DNA of 64,000 nucleotides from Sabellastarte sp. h YS-2021 (GCA_964017235.1 OZ024936.1:9462496-9526495), one strand, 5' to 3'. Counted from the stretch's first letter, positions 42,501 through 54,660 are shown. The notes: generated by a model from the letters alone, not told the origin. Numbers and translations: made by a program.

Positions 42501-42880
42501 AATGATACTGACCTTGAATAACAAGGGAAAGGTCATGTAACAGGTCATACCCGACCTCTGAGAAGAGGAATTAGAATCAGAATTTTGAAGAGTTGTACTA
42601 GAAGAAACAAAATACCAGTACAGGACACTGTATAATACAGTCAAAAGGAATGACCTTGAGTAACAAGGTAAAGGTGAAAGTAAGACATACTGACCTTGTA
42701 TAACAAGGTAAGGATCATGGGACAGGTCATAGCCGACCTGTGACAAGATGAATTAGAATTAGAATTTGGAAGAGTTGTTCTAGATGGAACAAAATACCAG
42801 TACAGGACACTGTATAATACAGTGAAAAAGAATGACCTTGAAAGACAAGGTAAAGGTCAAAATGAGGTGGGATCCGACCT
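42500..42880. repeat. ~182-bp tandem duplication
   Basis: 'gaccttg-ataacaaggt' starts near 42510 and 42692, with a third start near 42832. Each is followed by 'gacctstgaraaga', 'gaagagttgtwctaga' and 'caaaataccagtacaggaca'. Confidence 0.75.
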
Positions 42881-43184
42881 AAGATATAAGTGAGGTTGTA
42901 AATGACAATATAGAGAAGGCAGTTATTGCAGAAATAAATTATATGTAAAATACTACAGAAAATGTGATATAAAGGAGAACAGCCACCTAGTGGGAAAATT
43001 TATCGAGGAAGGGTATGGATTTGAATTCAAACATGGAAATATATAGATGTCCAAATGGATGAGGATGAAAATTTCACCAGGGGCTGTGTATATCCATGTT
43101 ACAAGGGCCCTTGTATGTATGGCAACTGAGCCAGGGACCTTGGAAAATGGTAGATTATCAGATGATACCATAAAAGTAGATGGC

Positions 43185-43560
43185 GAGTACTAAAGACGAA
43201 GACATAAGAGTACCATGGGCCAAAGAATAGATACTGTAGATAATTGTAGCCAACAGTACTCAGATATTCTGACTTAGATTGGAAATAGTGACTAAAATTG
43301 AAGCCCAGAGATGTGGATGTTAAGAGACTATAAAAGTAAGTTGCCACTAAAAGACGAAGGCATAGGGACGCCATGGGCCCAAAGTAAAGGATTTGTACAG
43401 AGCCAGGGCCCACAGAGTCCAAATATAATAGCTTGATTGGAAATTACTCATGCGTTTCCCTATCTTAGAGTTGCAGGCAGCATATAGCTGGATAAATGAG
43501 ATTAAATACATAAAAATAGTAAGCACTAAAAGACGAAGGCAAGGATGCCACAATGTGAAC
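43185..43560. repeat. ~160-180-bp tandem repeats
   Basis: 'actaaaagacgaaggcata' and close variants start near 43188, 43347 and 43526, each followed by 'gccatgggccc'-like sequence. Function unknown. Confidence 0.65.
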
Positions 43561-43847
43561 AATATAGCGCATTATGGCCGCCAAGCCATAGCCATCATGA
43601 CTAATGAAAGCTCGCCTGAAAGGCAGAAGACTGGCAGGTAGGTCAACTAAAGGTCAGAAGATCAAGTTGCCAGTTATTTTAAAGATAAAATAAACTTTGT
43701 TGTAAGTTACAGGTCAAATAAAGACAATAAAACACATTTTGCATCTAGCAAAGGAGCACACACAGAAATAAATGCACAAGTAATATCATAGCAACACACA
43801 GCAATTATGAAATTACAGCAATGAACTTTAAGTAACAAAATGACATT

Positions 43848-44105
43848 GTGTATACAAGCAATAACAGCATAATCATGCAAGGCATGGAGGAATTTACCTT
43901 AGGGTATATCTCTGCAAAATATAATATAAAATTTAACATTCAACGAATCTATGGGGTAGATAACATTAGAGCAGATATTCTGTCAAGATGGTATGCATAT
44001 AAATATAGTAATATTCAAGAAGCCCAATATTTAAAGGAATGTAGTTGGATTAATGTGAATGATATGTTGTGGTCTGATTTTTTAAAGGTGCCGTCTAAAA
44101 ACTAA
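43848..44105 (+). pseudogene. Ngaro-like RNase H C-terminal fragment
   Basis: The frame carries 'AKYNIKFNIQRIYGVDNI' and 'RADILSRWYAYKYS', then 'YLKECSWINVND', and stops at nearly the same place as the intact RT/RNase H (whose end has 'YADILSRW' and 'YLKGCQWFEV'). The catalytic Asp of 'ADILSRW' is kept. Upstream RT sequence is not found. No YR follows directly; a decayed YR on the same strand lies at 52300-53090, beyond the tandem array. Confidence 0.82.
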
Positions 44106-44294
44106 CCCTCAGAACCTGTTTACTATGATGACGTCATCTGTAAGGAATTCCCTAAGTGCACCTGTACTTCTGTTGATATAAGCTATCATGAAAAAACTAA
44201 GTGTTTTTTTTGTTTTATTTTATTACTTAAAGCAATGAGAAACCAGAAGACTCTTTGATTAAAAATCACTAGCGGATCGAGGGGGCAGGGGGTT

Positions 44295-44326
44295 CGACCC
44301 CCCCCCCCCCCCCCCCCCCCCCCCCT
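44295..44326. repeat. Poly-C tract
   Basis: About 30 consecutive C. Exact length is unreliable in most assemblies. Confidence 0.85.
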
Positions 44327-44449
44327 TGAAAAATAATGTAAAGGGGTTCTTGAGAGTGGTGTTAAATTTACAGGAAATGGACTACATTTTTACCAAAAAT
44401 TAATTTTTTTCCCCGTGGCATGCCCCCGGACCCCCTTAGTTATGGTATG

Positions 44450-44545
44450 TCTGATGTGAACCCCCACCTTACTCTGATGTGAACCCTCACCTTACTCTGA
44501 TGTGAACCCCCCCCCCCCTTACTCTGATGTGAACCTCCACCTTAC
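44450..44545. repeat. 23-bp minisatellite, 4 copies
   Basis: 'tctgatgtgaac' starts at 44450, 44473, 44496 and 44523. One unit is lengthened by extra C residues. Confidence 0.85.
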
Positions 44546-44639
44546 TTAAAGGCTGGATCCCTCCTGACAATGATTATTTATAAATACAGACTCTTAGCGA
44601 GATAATTGTCAAGATGTGTGACATATAAAGGAAAGCATA

Positions 44640-47600
44640 TCATTGGAGAAAGAACCTGCTAGGAAGGTTGATATTTTAAAATAACAACCATTCATTCTAA
44701 CCAGGTTTGGCCTTACAGCAATTCCTGTAACAATAATAATAGCTATTCTAATTTTTGTACCCTGCCTGTATTAATAGAAAATTATAAACTTCATGAAACA
44801 AAAGCACTTGGAGAGTGCTGACATCCGCCAAGGCATGTAAAAATAAGTAAATGGGAAAATACAGATGTTTTATCTTCTATCCAGACAGTGATCCAGATCT
44901 CTCTCAAGATGTAATGGGATCTAAGTTGGGCCAAAACCCATCTTCTGATTTTATTCATGAATGTCCCTCCAGAAGTGATTGTGTAATTCATTAATAGGAA
45001 AAACCAAAGTCTTTTTAGAATCCAGACGGTGATCCAGATCACTCTCAAAATTTAATGATCTCAGTTTGACCAAGAAACCTGTTCCGATTTTTTTTCAAAA
45101 ATTCCAAGTGTTAGTACTTGTGTAATCCTGCTAACAGATGGACGGTGATCAAAGCTATATCTCCTTGACAAAAGTAACTTGATTCAAGATATTTTATACG
45201 TGAAGGAAACATATTATTGCTTAAAAGCTGCTAGGAAGGTTGGTAGTTTAAAATATCAACCCTCGTAACCAGGTTTGGCCTAACAGCAATTCTTGTAAGA
45301 ATAATAATAATAATTTGTGGCCATGGCTGTATAATTAGAAATAAATATGGCAAAGATATATAATAGTAGACATAAATATTAAAATAAATATGTTACATAT
45401 CAAAAAAATTATACTACTGCTTAAAAGCTGCTAGGAAGGTTGATATTTTAAAATATCAAAACTCCTAACCAGTTTTTACTGGCCTGGTAATTTTGAACTT
45501 TGGCTGTAAAATTAGAAATACATGTGACGAAAATTTATAAAACTAACCAGAAATTTATTCACAATATGTTTTATATTGAGGAAACCACATTAGTGTTTAA
45601 AACCCGCTAGGAAGTTTGATATTTTAAAATATCAACTCCAGTAACCAGGTTGGGCCAACAGTAATTCTTATAACAACAAAATTAATCATTATTATAATTT
45701 TTGAACCTTGCCTGAATTAATATGAGATACATATCATAACAAATTATTAAATTAACCAAAATATTTAAAGAATTATGTCATATATCAAGGAAGTCACATT
45801 ATTTCTTAAAAGCTGCTAGGAAGGTTGATATTTTAAAATATCAACCCTCCTAATCAGGTTTGGTCTTACAGCAATTCCTGTAACAATAATAATAATTATT
45901 ATAATGACTATTTCACAAGAAAAATACATGTGATAAAAATACATGAAACAGAAGCACTTCGAGAGTGCAGAAAATCTGCCAAGGCATGTAAAAATAAGTA
46001 AATGGGAAAATACAAATGTTTTATCTTGTATTCAGGTGGTGATCCAGATCTCTGTCAAAATGCAATGGGATCTAAGTTTGGCCAACACCCATTTTCTGAT
46101 TTGGTTCATTGGTTCATGTAATCCAATAATGGGAAAAACCAATGTTTTTATTTTGGATCCGGCTCACTCTCAAAATTTAATGAGATCTCAGTTTAACCAA
46201 GACCCTGTTCCTGTGTAATCCTGCTAACAGACAGACAGACAGACAGTGATGAAAACTAAATCTCTTTGGCAGAAGTAACTAACCGAAAATTCATTCAAGA
46301 TATGTTGTATATGAAGGAAATTCCATTATTGCTCAAAGCTGCTGGGAAGGTTGATCAAAATATCAGCCCTCCTGTTTTTGTCTTACAGCAGCTATTGTCA
46401 CAGTAATAACAATTATTGTTATTACATTTGTGGTCCTAGCTTGTATTATTAGAAGACACATGATAAAAATATATAAAACTAACCAGGAAGTTTTTTAAAG
46501 TATGTTTTATATCAAGGAAATTACATTAATCTTTAAAAACCTGCTAGAAAGGTTGATATTTTAAAATATCAACCTTCTTAACCGAGTTTGGCTTTACAGC
46601 AATTATTGTAACAATACTAATAATAATTATTATACTCTCAAAATTGAATATGATCTCAGTTTGACCAAGACCCTCTTCAGATTTTTCTTCCATGAAGTTC
46701 CAAGTATTAGTACAATCCTGCTAACAGACACACAGACAGACAGTGATGAAAAGTAAATCTCCTTGGCAGAAGTAACTAACCGAAAATTCATTTAAGATAC
46801 CGGTATGTTGTATATGAAGGAAATCACATTATTGCTTAAAAGCTGCTTAAGCTGCTTTCATAATATCAACGCTCCTAATCAGTTTTTGTCTTACAGCAGT
46901 TATTGTCACAGTAATAATAATAATTATTATTATTTTTAGTATTATTATATTGGTCCTAGTCTGTATTATTAGAAGACATGTGATAAAAATGAATAAAACT
47001 AACGACAAAGTTATGTAAAGCATGTTTTATATAAAGGAAACCACGTCTTTTATTAAAAATCTGCTAGGAAGGTTGACATATTGAAATATTAACCCTCGTA
47101 ACCAGGTTTGGCTTTACAGCAATGATTGTCCCAATAATAATAATTTTTTGTACCTTGCCTGTATCTATAGAAGATATATGTGATAAAAAGTATAAAGCTA
47201 GCCAGAAGTAATCAAAGAAATATGTTACATATCAAGGAAATCACGTCATTGCTTAAAAGCTGCTGGGAAGGTTGATATTTTAAAATTGCCACAGTAATAA
47301 TAATAGTTATAGTTTTAAGTGATTTACTGATTACTCAACAAGTTACAAGGAACAAATAAGTATCTTGTGGGAATGACTTTCCATCTTGTGGGAACGACTT
47401 TCTAACTTGTGGGACCAACTTACTATCTTGTGGTAACAATTTTCTAACTTGTAGTAATGACTTACTACCTTGGGGTTACAAGATAAAAAATGATAGAAAA
47501 ACAGTTCTATGTCCCTTCCTGGGCTCCTATTATTTTTAGTCCTTGTCCATATTATTAGAAGACACATGTCATAAAAATAGATAAAACTAGCCAGAAAGTT

Positions 47601-49145
47601 ATTTAAAATATGTTTTATATCAAGGAAATTACACTATTTTTTTAAAAACCTGCATGAAAGTTAATATTTTAAAATATCAACCTTCCTAACCAGGTTTTTC
47701 CAAACAGCAGTTATTGTCACAGTAATAATTATAATTTTTAGTCCTTTTCCATATTATTAGAAGACACATGTCATAAACATACATCAAAGTAGCCAGAAAG
47801 TTATTTAAAATATGTTCGATATCAAGGAAATCATGTTATTTTTTTAAAACCTGCTAAAATATCAACCCTTGTAACCAAGTTTGGCCTTACAGCAATTATG
47901 GTAACAATTATAATCATTATTAAAAGACTGGGGTCTTTACTGTGTCATAAAAAGATATACATGATAAAAATACCTGAAACAGAAGCACTTGGAGAGTGCA
48001 GACATCTACCAAAGCATGTAAAAATAAGTAAATGGGAAAATACAGATGTTTTGTCCTGGTGTAATCCTGCTAACAAACAGACAGACGGTGATAAACCCTC
48101 CTAACCAGGATTTGTCATACAGCAGTTATTGTCACAGAATGATAATAATTATAATTTTGTACCTCGCCTAATTTAAAAGAAGATACATATGACAAAAAGG
48201 TATAAACCAAGCCAGAAATATTTTTTAAAAATATGTTATATATCAAGGAAATCACATCCTTCCTTAAAACCTGGTTAGGACGGTTGATATTTAAAAATAT
48301 CAACCCTCCTAACCAGGTTTTCTCTTACATCAGTTATTTTTGGATCTTGACTGTAATCTTAGAAGACTTATGACTGAAATATATCAAACTAATCAGAAAT
48401 TTATTCAAAATATGTTTCACATAAAAAAATCACATACCTTTTACAAAGTTTTACAAAATTTATCAGAAATATTTAAAAATATGTCGTATATCAAGGAAAT
48501 CACATTATTGCTTAAAAACTGGAAGGTTCATATTTTAAAATATCCCTCCTAACCAGGTTTGGCCTTACTGCATTGATTGTTCCAATAATAATAATTATTA
48601 TAATTTTGGAAGTTTGCCTGTGTCATAAGCTATATGTGATAAAAATACATGAAACAGAAGCACTTAGGGAACACAGACCTCCGCCGAGGCAGGTAATAGT
48701 AGGTAAATGGGAAAATAGAGATGTTTTATTCTGTATCCAATGTCTGGGCGGTGTTCCAGTCACTGTCAAAATGCTATGGGTTCTAAGTTGGACCAAGACA
48801 CATGTTATGATTTTTTTCATGAGATTCCAGCCATTAGTATTTGCATAATCCTGCAGACAAACGGTCATGAAAACAAAACCACATTGACAGAGGTAGCTAG
48901 CCAGGCATTCATTCAGGATATATTATTTATCAAGTAAAGCACATTATTGATTAAAAATGTGCTAGGAAAGTTGATATTTTAAAAATATCAAAACTCCTCA
49001 CCAGATTTAGCCTAACAGTAGTTATTATCACAAAAGTAATAATTGTAACCTTTGGACCTTGCCTGTGTTATTAAAACATACACTAAAATCTATATACAAA
49101 ACAAGAGCCCCTCGGAGAGTGCAGGTCTCCGCCAAGGCATGTAAT
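44640..49145. repeat. Complex tandem array: ~200-bp palindrome units plus a second module
   Basis: About 15 units share 'gctgctaggaaggttgatat', then the mirror-symmetric core 'ttgatattttaaaatatcaa', then 'cctcctaaccaggtttggcc', 'acagcaattattgtaacaat' and 'catgtgataaaaa'. Starts are near 44658, 45230, 45428, 45606, 45811, 46338, 46543, 47062, 47263, 47655, 47855, 48266, 48523 and 48960. Basic spacing is 180-205 bp. Longer gaps hold a second module with 'cacttggagagtgcagacat' and 'gtgatccagatctctctcaa' (44795-45165, 45945-46265, partial near 46640, 47955, 48645 and 49100). The best stem is at 48270-48313. No protein is encoded. Such arrays occur inside Helitron/Helentron-like or foldback elements of invertebrates; that link is inference. 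Confidence 0.85.
47360..47482. repeat. 24-bp minisatellite, about 5 copies
   Basis: 'atcttgtgggaatgactttc' and variants start about every 24 bp from 47361. Being divisible by 3, the array gives an 8-residue repeating frame on the minus strand, which I regard as chance. Confidence 0.82.
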
Positions 49146-49570
49146 AAAAAACCAAATTAGAAAATCTAGGTTTTAATTTATTAGAACAATGACTTATTAC
49201 AAAATTCTTCGTAATACACAAGGTATAGTTAACAAGGCATGCATATAGCATTTATAATTCATAACCACTGATTGTAAATAAAATGCCATAACAGGGACCA
49301 AGGTCCACCCAGTACATTGTTAAATTATAGCAAGCTGCATAATATGATAATGTCAGATTGAAGGTGAAGGTCAACCAGTACCAAATATATTCAACTTATC
49401 AGAGGCCAATGAAGTACAACTGCAAATGATATAACATGTAAATTTCCAAACATCTAAAGATTAAATAAAGGTCAACTTCAGGGTATGACTCACTGGCCAA
49501 AATACAAGAAAGATATGTAGGATAAGTAATTACCATACAAAACCCAAGTAATGTAAGGGTAAGTGGGAAA
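49146..49570. other. Unassigned AT-rich spacer
   Basis: Nothing recognised. Confidence 0.4.
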
Positions 49571-49574
49571 CAAG

Positions 49575-49700
49575 ACCAAAAGGGTTTTGGTCTACTAGCA
49601 TGAGCTGGAAGTCCATCATAGATATTAATAGTACACTCAAGCGATCACCCATCCAAGTACTAATATTTCCCACTGCTGCTTAACTTCAATGAAGGTATGT
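49575..49700 (-). repeat. 5S rRNA-like sequence (pseudogene or 5S-derived SINE)
   Basis: Read on the minus strand, 'gaagttaagcagcagtggga' followed by 'tagtacttggatgggtgatc' matches the internal control region and 3' half of eukaryotic 5S rRNA. The 5' third is not recognisable and the 3' end is replaced by other sequence. It is therefore not an intact 5S gene; it is either a relic or the head of a 5S-derived SINE. Confidence 0.72.
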
Positions 49701-49904
49701 GTACTCATCTACACAAATTCTCTTTGTAATATCAAGTTATGATGCATCTTTGTCGATTGACAAGTGCAACATGTAACTTGGTGCTTTTTAGCACATAATA
49801 CCATGTTGGTCCTTGTGCATCTTATTGGACGTGTTTGCTGGGACCTAGTAGTGTACACTCTTTTAACCAGGAAAGCAAATATTTTCAATTTCTCTGTCCT
49901 TTTC

Positions 49905-50010
49905 AGATCATTTATATTCTTTGCTTCCAGACCAAGTGCTCTATCACTGAGCTATGATGTCTTGATTTACACATCACTGGGAATCAAACCCAGGCCTCTC
50001 AGTCTGAGGT
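49905..50010 (-). repeat. tRNA-like repeat with B-box before A-box
   Basis: On the minus strand 'gaggcctgggtttgattccc' (B-box-like) comes first. About 40 bases later comes 'tagctcagtgatagagcact' (A-box-like). The order is reversed relative to a tRNA, so it looks like the 3' half of one tRNA-like unit followed by the 5' half of another. Confidence 0.45.
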
Positions 50011-50339
50011 TATATTTAATTTTTTTATTTGAATTAGATAAAAACTAGAAATAGGAAGCCCTGGATTGCATACAGGAAAACACATTATCATGTGTAATGT
50101 CCACCCATGATTCTTGGAAAATCTATAAGTCTATCATTTAATGAAAAGATGAAAATGTAAATGTGCATTGGTCTTTAATCTTAAACTAGAGTATTGCTTC
50201 TCAAGAGAAAAGGTAATTTTTTTTGCACAACAAGAAAGTGTCCCAATGTGCATTAGTGATTTTGTCGAAATGACTATCTTCTTGTGTTTAATATGTTTTT
50301 CCATTTATTAAAAAATGCAAGGTGTCTGAAATAAATGCA
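50011..50339. other. Unassigned spacer
   Basis: Nothing recognised. Confidence 0.4.
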
Positions 50340-50640
50340 TTTTTGATTTTGCTCAGAAATTCAAGATGGCCACCAAAAACGGAGGGAAAATAATTTTTGG
50401 GAGAAGTCACCAGAGGACTCTGCAGATACCCCTAGAGTCAAAAATAAATACAAGTTTGTGTTTTTCGCAAAAATTAAAGACGGCCATCAAAAATAGCTTA
50501 AAAATTAATTTTTGGGAACAGTCGCTAGTTGACCCTGTGGATACCCTGGGGGTCAAATATTTCAAAGAAATTGCTCTACCCACAAGGGGGATCTGGGGGA
50601 AATCTGTCAGGTAATATAGACTCTCCATATATGGTTTCTC
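50340..50640. repeat. Short tandem duplication (~112 bp)
   Basis: 'ttcaagatggccaccaaaaa' through 'tttttgggagaagtc' and 'gatacccctagagtcaaa' is echoed by 'ttaaagacggccatcaaaaa', 'tttttgggaacagtc' and 'gataccctgggggtcaaa'. Two diverged copies. The open frames across it show no domain. Confidence 0.6.
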
Positions 50641-50989
50641 AATACCTCTTAATACATTCTAAAGCCTAAAAGCAAAACTAAAAAATATATAATGTAAAAA
50701 CATAAAATCTGTTTTATGACCCCAGCTTGACCTATAGGGGGAATCGGGGGTAAATCTTATCGGTTATGTAGACTGTCCACATAAGGTTTCCCAATACCTC
50801 TTAATACATTTTAAAGCTGTAAAAGCAATAATAAAGGAGATATAAGGCAAAATGTCAATATCCGCTATGTAATGACCCATGGTTGACCCCTACGGGTGTG
50901 TTGGGGGGAGGGGGTTTGGTAATATGACTTGCTTTCTACCTCCAAATACATTTTATGAATCTAAATGCAATACTTAAGAATAGGGGCGC

Positions 50990-51270
50990 TCACATGAATT
51001 TTAAGCTTTCTGATTACTACCTGGTACATAAATGCTTATAAATCGCTCAATTATGGTCCAATCGTTCACCAAATCAGCTCAAGATTCTTATAGTTCTTAT
51101 ATTGACATATATTTAAAACTATACAAAGGACACATCTGTGGCCAGATGCAAGAAGTATCCACCAGTAAAGGGCAACTAATATGGTGCTGAAGACAAACAG
51201 CATTTCTGAAGATGGCGGTGATCTTGTGTTTGAAAATGAGGCCAAAAAAACATTTCCAGACAAGATTTTG
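50990..51270 (-). repeat. Dispersed repeat related to 33900-34310, minus strand
   Basis: The reverse complement of 51125-51190 aligns with 34253-34310, sharing 'tggtggatac-tcttgc' and 'ccacagatg'. Adjacent motifs ('gcttataaatcgctcaatta') resemble the 147-bp tandem unit. Confidence 0.5.
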
Positions 51271-52145
51271 TAATGATGAACATATCTGCGAAGATCTCTA
51301 TAAAATCTTTTTGCTCTGGGGGGTCAAAAATATTCCCAGGCAAGATTTTGTAATGATAAATATTTGAGAAGTCTACCTATAATATTTTTTTGTTAGAGCA
51401 GTAATGATGAAACCTCTATACAAACATCCGTATGCTGGATTCCCAGTGTATACAATAGCACCCTCCCAGCAGTTTTGGTTGAGTGGCGAATACCCAAAAA
51501 AACATATTTTTGACCATGTGACCTTGATAAAGGTCAAAGGTCCAAAATAAGCATGTAGAAAACATTTTCCCATGCCCAAGGTATATAAATGCCAAAAATG
51601 GTTCGAGTCAACTTATAAGGGAGATATTCAAGGGAGACAATAATGTGGCTGTGGCGGTGGGGAAACTCTACATGAAAACAAATAAGCACCCTCATCTTAC
51701 ACCTTACAGTTTCCAAGATATGGCCTATATAGCCTTGCTAAAGGTTGAAGCTGCTATGGCAAGGTCAAAGGTCAAATAAATGTCACACTGTGGTGTTGCA
51801 GAGCTACAACCCACAACCAATGTCCCTACTAAGTTTCAACCTCCTACACCTTATGGTTTCTGAGATATAGTCGTATTTTTCAATGTACCATAATATTTAG
51901 AGGTTGATTTTAATTTTATCAAGTGAGAACAATCTCTTTTTATAAGTCTCCCTTAAGTGATCGACTTTACGATCATGCTAGTCCAATATCTCAACTATCG
52001 CACACAGCCGTTGGGCAAATGACTACTCTGATCATTTATACCTGCTATAAAATGCTTATAAAAACACTTTTACACCTCTTTGTTGTTGTTCGTATATTTG
52101 ACAGATGTTGGGATATCCCTTGTGAGATATATTTAGAAAATCTCT
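51271..52145. other. Unassigned spacer
   Basis: No gene or repeat boundary recognised. Confidence 0.4.
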
Positions 52146-52157
52146 TGCGCATGCGCA
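52146..52157. promoter_or_regulatory. NRF-1-like palindromic site
   Basis: TGCGCATGCGCA matches the animal NRF-1 consensus and is unusual in this AT-rich window. The nearest feature is the dead recombinase at 52300, so it may have no present role. Confidence 0.3.
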
Positions 52158-52299
52158 GTTCAAGATCAGGTTCTGACGGTTGATTTTCAGACAGCACCGA
52201 TTTGAAAATCTAAAAACCTGACAGCAATATTTGACTATAGACTTGTCTCTCCTTAAGGGCTCTTAATATTGGCCAGTTTCTACTGTATTCACAGGAAAC

Positions 52300-53090
52300 C
52301 AAATGCTGGCGAATCTACAAAGACAAGCTGATAATCGAATTCACAAGGTGCTTAGACCAAGAACAACTTCTTCCCACTAAGCTGTCTTCAGACAATTTGT
52401 GGAATTTCTGGTGGTCACGGGACTGAACATTCTATATGATGAAGTAGTAATTATCTTATATTTAGAGTACCCAGTTCAACAAGGTTTGAAGTGTTGTTCA
52501 ACTAAAAACCATGTTTCTGTACTCATACATGACTTTGCTTTATTTAATTGGCCAAAAGCAGCTTTGTGTGGAAGAAAAGTTGCATTGTTATTGAAATCTG
52601 TAAAAATCAATGCAAAAATGTTAATTACAGTAAAAGGAATTATTACATTATCCTTGATAATTTGATAAATTAGTTTTAAAAACTCGTATATATGCAACTA
52701 GGGACCTATTTGCTGTTCTGTTTGTCACAGCATTCTTTGGTTTCCTGAGACTGTCAACTCTGCTACGGGTCAAGGTCACTGATTTTGATAGAATGAGATT
52801 TCCAATCCAGAACAATGTAATATGGGGATCCCCTGGAGTCCACATTATAATTACATGCTCGAAAACTATGCATGCTTCAAACCAAGCGCAAGTTGTACAA
52901 CTACCTCCATTGGAAGAAACATATTTTGCCCTGTGGTAGCGCTTAAAACATTTACTTGCACGAAGTCCAAAGGGCAAAAATTTGCCCCTTTTTCAGATGC
53001 ATACTAAACAAGGTTGGATCTCACTGACATTCCGCCTCAGTGACGCATCACTGGCATTTGATAATATCATTGAACTATCAGAGATAAAAC
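52300..53090 (+). pseudogene. Ngaro-like tyrosine recombinase, decayed
   Basis: Plus-strand reading gives 'LANLQRQADNRIHKVLRPRT', a stop, 'FRQFVEFLVVTGLN', a degraded middle, then 'AFFGFLRLSTLLRVKV' (first catalytic Arg kept), 'VIWGSPGVHIIITCSKT', 'QAQVVQLPPLEETY', a stop near 52938, and 'KGKNLPLFQMH'. These align in order with the intact recombinase. The His-x-x-Arg and Tyr boxes are not found, so the C-terminal end is lost. Its conserved upstream RPRT region supports a start before the TTG in the intact copy. Confidence 0.82.
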
Positions 53091-53289
53091 AACATGATAA
53101 TTGGAAATCTGAAGCAATTTAGACGTATTTGAATACCACCCCACTGCGGCTAGAATACTCCCATCTACCTTCAACCAACCTATATCTAACAACAACTGAA
53201 CATCTTTGGGGTTTGGCAGATATAAAATAAAACTAGAATCTATCATACTTATTTTGGAGACATTCAAATGTTAAATTAAAACTATTTGC

Positions 53290-53710
53290 TGCAATTTTGT
53301 CATATTTTATTACATTTTTAACATGTCAAACACTTTGTCACAAGCTAACAGTGGTGTATATAGAAGCTCAAAGTTTAACAAGAAAGTAGTAGTTGTCTTA
53401 GTGTCTTAACTAATGAGCAATTAAAAGTTACATGTTTGTAAACCCAAAGTTGTACTATTCAAGTAAAGTCAAATAACTGTAGTAGTCTAAATAATATGAT
53501 GGGCTAGACTGATTTCTGAAAGTCTTGGGTTCAAACCTTCTGCCTTATAACTCTAAAAGATAACTGAGATAACTGTAGTAGCTAGTATGGTTGCTGTGTG
53601 ACACCAAAGCTAATTGGGTTTGACTAATATGCTAATATGTAAAGTCCAAATGATGAAAGTTAATAAATGTGGTTCTTAATTCTGTCTTATTCCTCCTCCA
53701 ACTGAAACAT
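53290..53710 (+). repeat. Dispersed ~400-bp repeat (copy of 22870-23290)
   Basis: Shares with 22870-23290 the ordered motifs 'gtttaacaagaaagt', 'agttacatgtttgtaaacc', 'ataactgtagtag', 'ctgatttctgaaagt', 'aaaccttctg' and 'ataactgagataac'. Its position right after the recombinase suggests a terminal repeat of that old element. Confidence 0.65.
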
Positions 53711-54499
53711 AAAAATAATTTGAGATGAGAATAATCTTTGAAAGCAAATCTGTGTTTTTGGCGATAATAGAAGACAAACAAAACTTAAACTCATGCACAT
53801 TTTTATTTCACACAAATGTTGTTCAATTAATATGTGATATTATTACATAGTAAAAAGGGATATAACGCCAAAATGTGCACCAAATGAGTTGACTATATTA
53901 TATTTCATTTTAACTATGCAAACCAACTAAACAAGAACATGAATATTAAGATGACAATTGTTCTGGTTTAGTTCAGCAGCAATATGTAACAAAAAATAAA
54001 TTTGAATCATCCAAATGAAATAATTTAGAATTTTCTAAAAAGCTAAGGGGAAAAAGAATTAAAACACGTAGTGTTGGAAATAGGTATCTTCATTATAAAT
54101 TATAAATGACAACTAATCTGAATATAAATACATAAGTAACCACATTGAAAACTTTGTAAAACCAATATATACTATTGCCTAAGCCAAGAACTTCTACTTT
54201 AAGTGGTGACAATGGATTAATGGTTTCATGTGAGTGTTTTTGTCCATGTAACCCTGGTTTATCAGCTCTAACAACAGGGAATTAAACCCCACTGGTTCCC
54301 TGGTGTGGGGGTGAAGGTTGTGGAGTTACTTGCAATAAGATGTCATGTGACAGTGTCTGACACTCAGGTACATCCGTGCCAACTTTGATACCATTTCATT
54401 CAATTAGTAATACCACAAACAGTAATACCAATTTTACATAAACAAGTACCATTTTTTTGACAAATTGAAAGTTTTAAAATTGGCTAGTAGCCCATTCTG
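53711..54499. other. Unassigned sequence with a possible SINE remnant
   Basis: Near 54240-54330, 'ggtttatcagctctaacaac' and 'gggaattaaaccccactggt' faintly recall a reversed tRNA-like head. Otherwise nothing is recognised. Confidence 0.3.
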
Positions 54500-54504
54500 A
54501 TGGT

Positions 54505-54660
54505 GTACAGAATAGAATAGAATTGAATAGAATGGAATAGAATAGAATAGATACATTGATATAGCGCAAAATTGACACAACATCACATAATGCACTTGAG
54601 GCAGAAATGGGAATGTTGAGGGACATGCAGGGTCAAAATCCAAAATTGGCGCCCGCTAGG
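54505..54660 (-). repeat. GAATA repeat with L2-type tail, minus strand
   Basis: 'agaatagaatagaattgaat' followed by 'gatatagcgcaaaattgaca' resembles the reverse of the L2-type 3' end. No coding sequence attached. Confidence 0.5.

Noticed and set aside
44295-44326. Poly-C tract as a G-quadruplex regulatory element
   Set aside because: Could form a quadruplex on the minus strand, but length is uncertain and there is no nearby gene to regulate.
47343-47567. Protein with an 8-residue repeat (SHKLESR-like)
   Set aside because: It is the translation of a 24-bp minisatellite inside a non-coding tandem array.
44640-49145. CRISPR-like array
   Set aside because: Units are ~200 bp, imperfect and contiguous without unique spacers, and no cas genes are present; the sequence is eukaryotic.
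50366-50614. 82-aa frame over the 50.3-50.6 kb duplication
   Set aside because: The sequence is a diverged non-coding tandem duplication; the frame reads through it without family resemblance.
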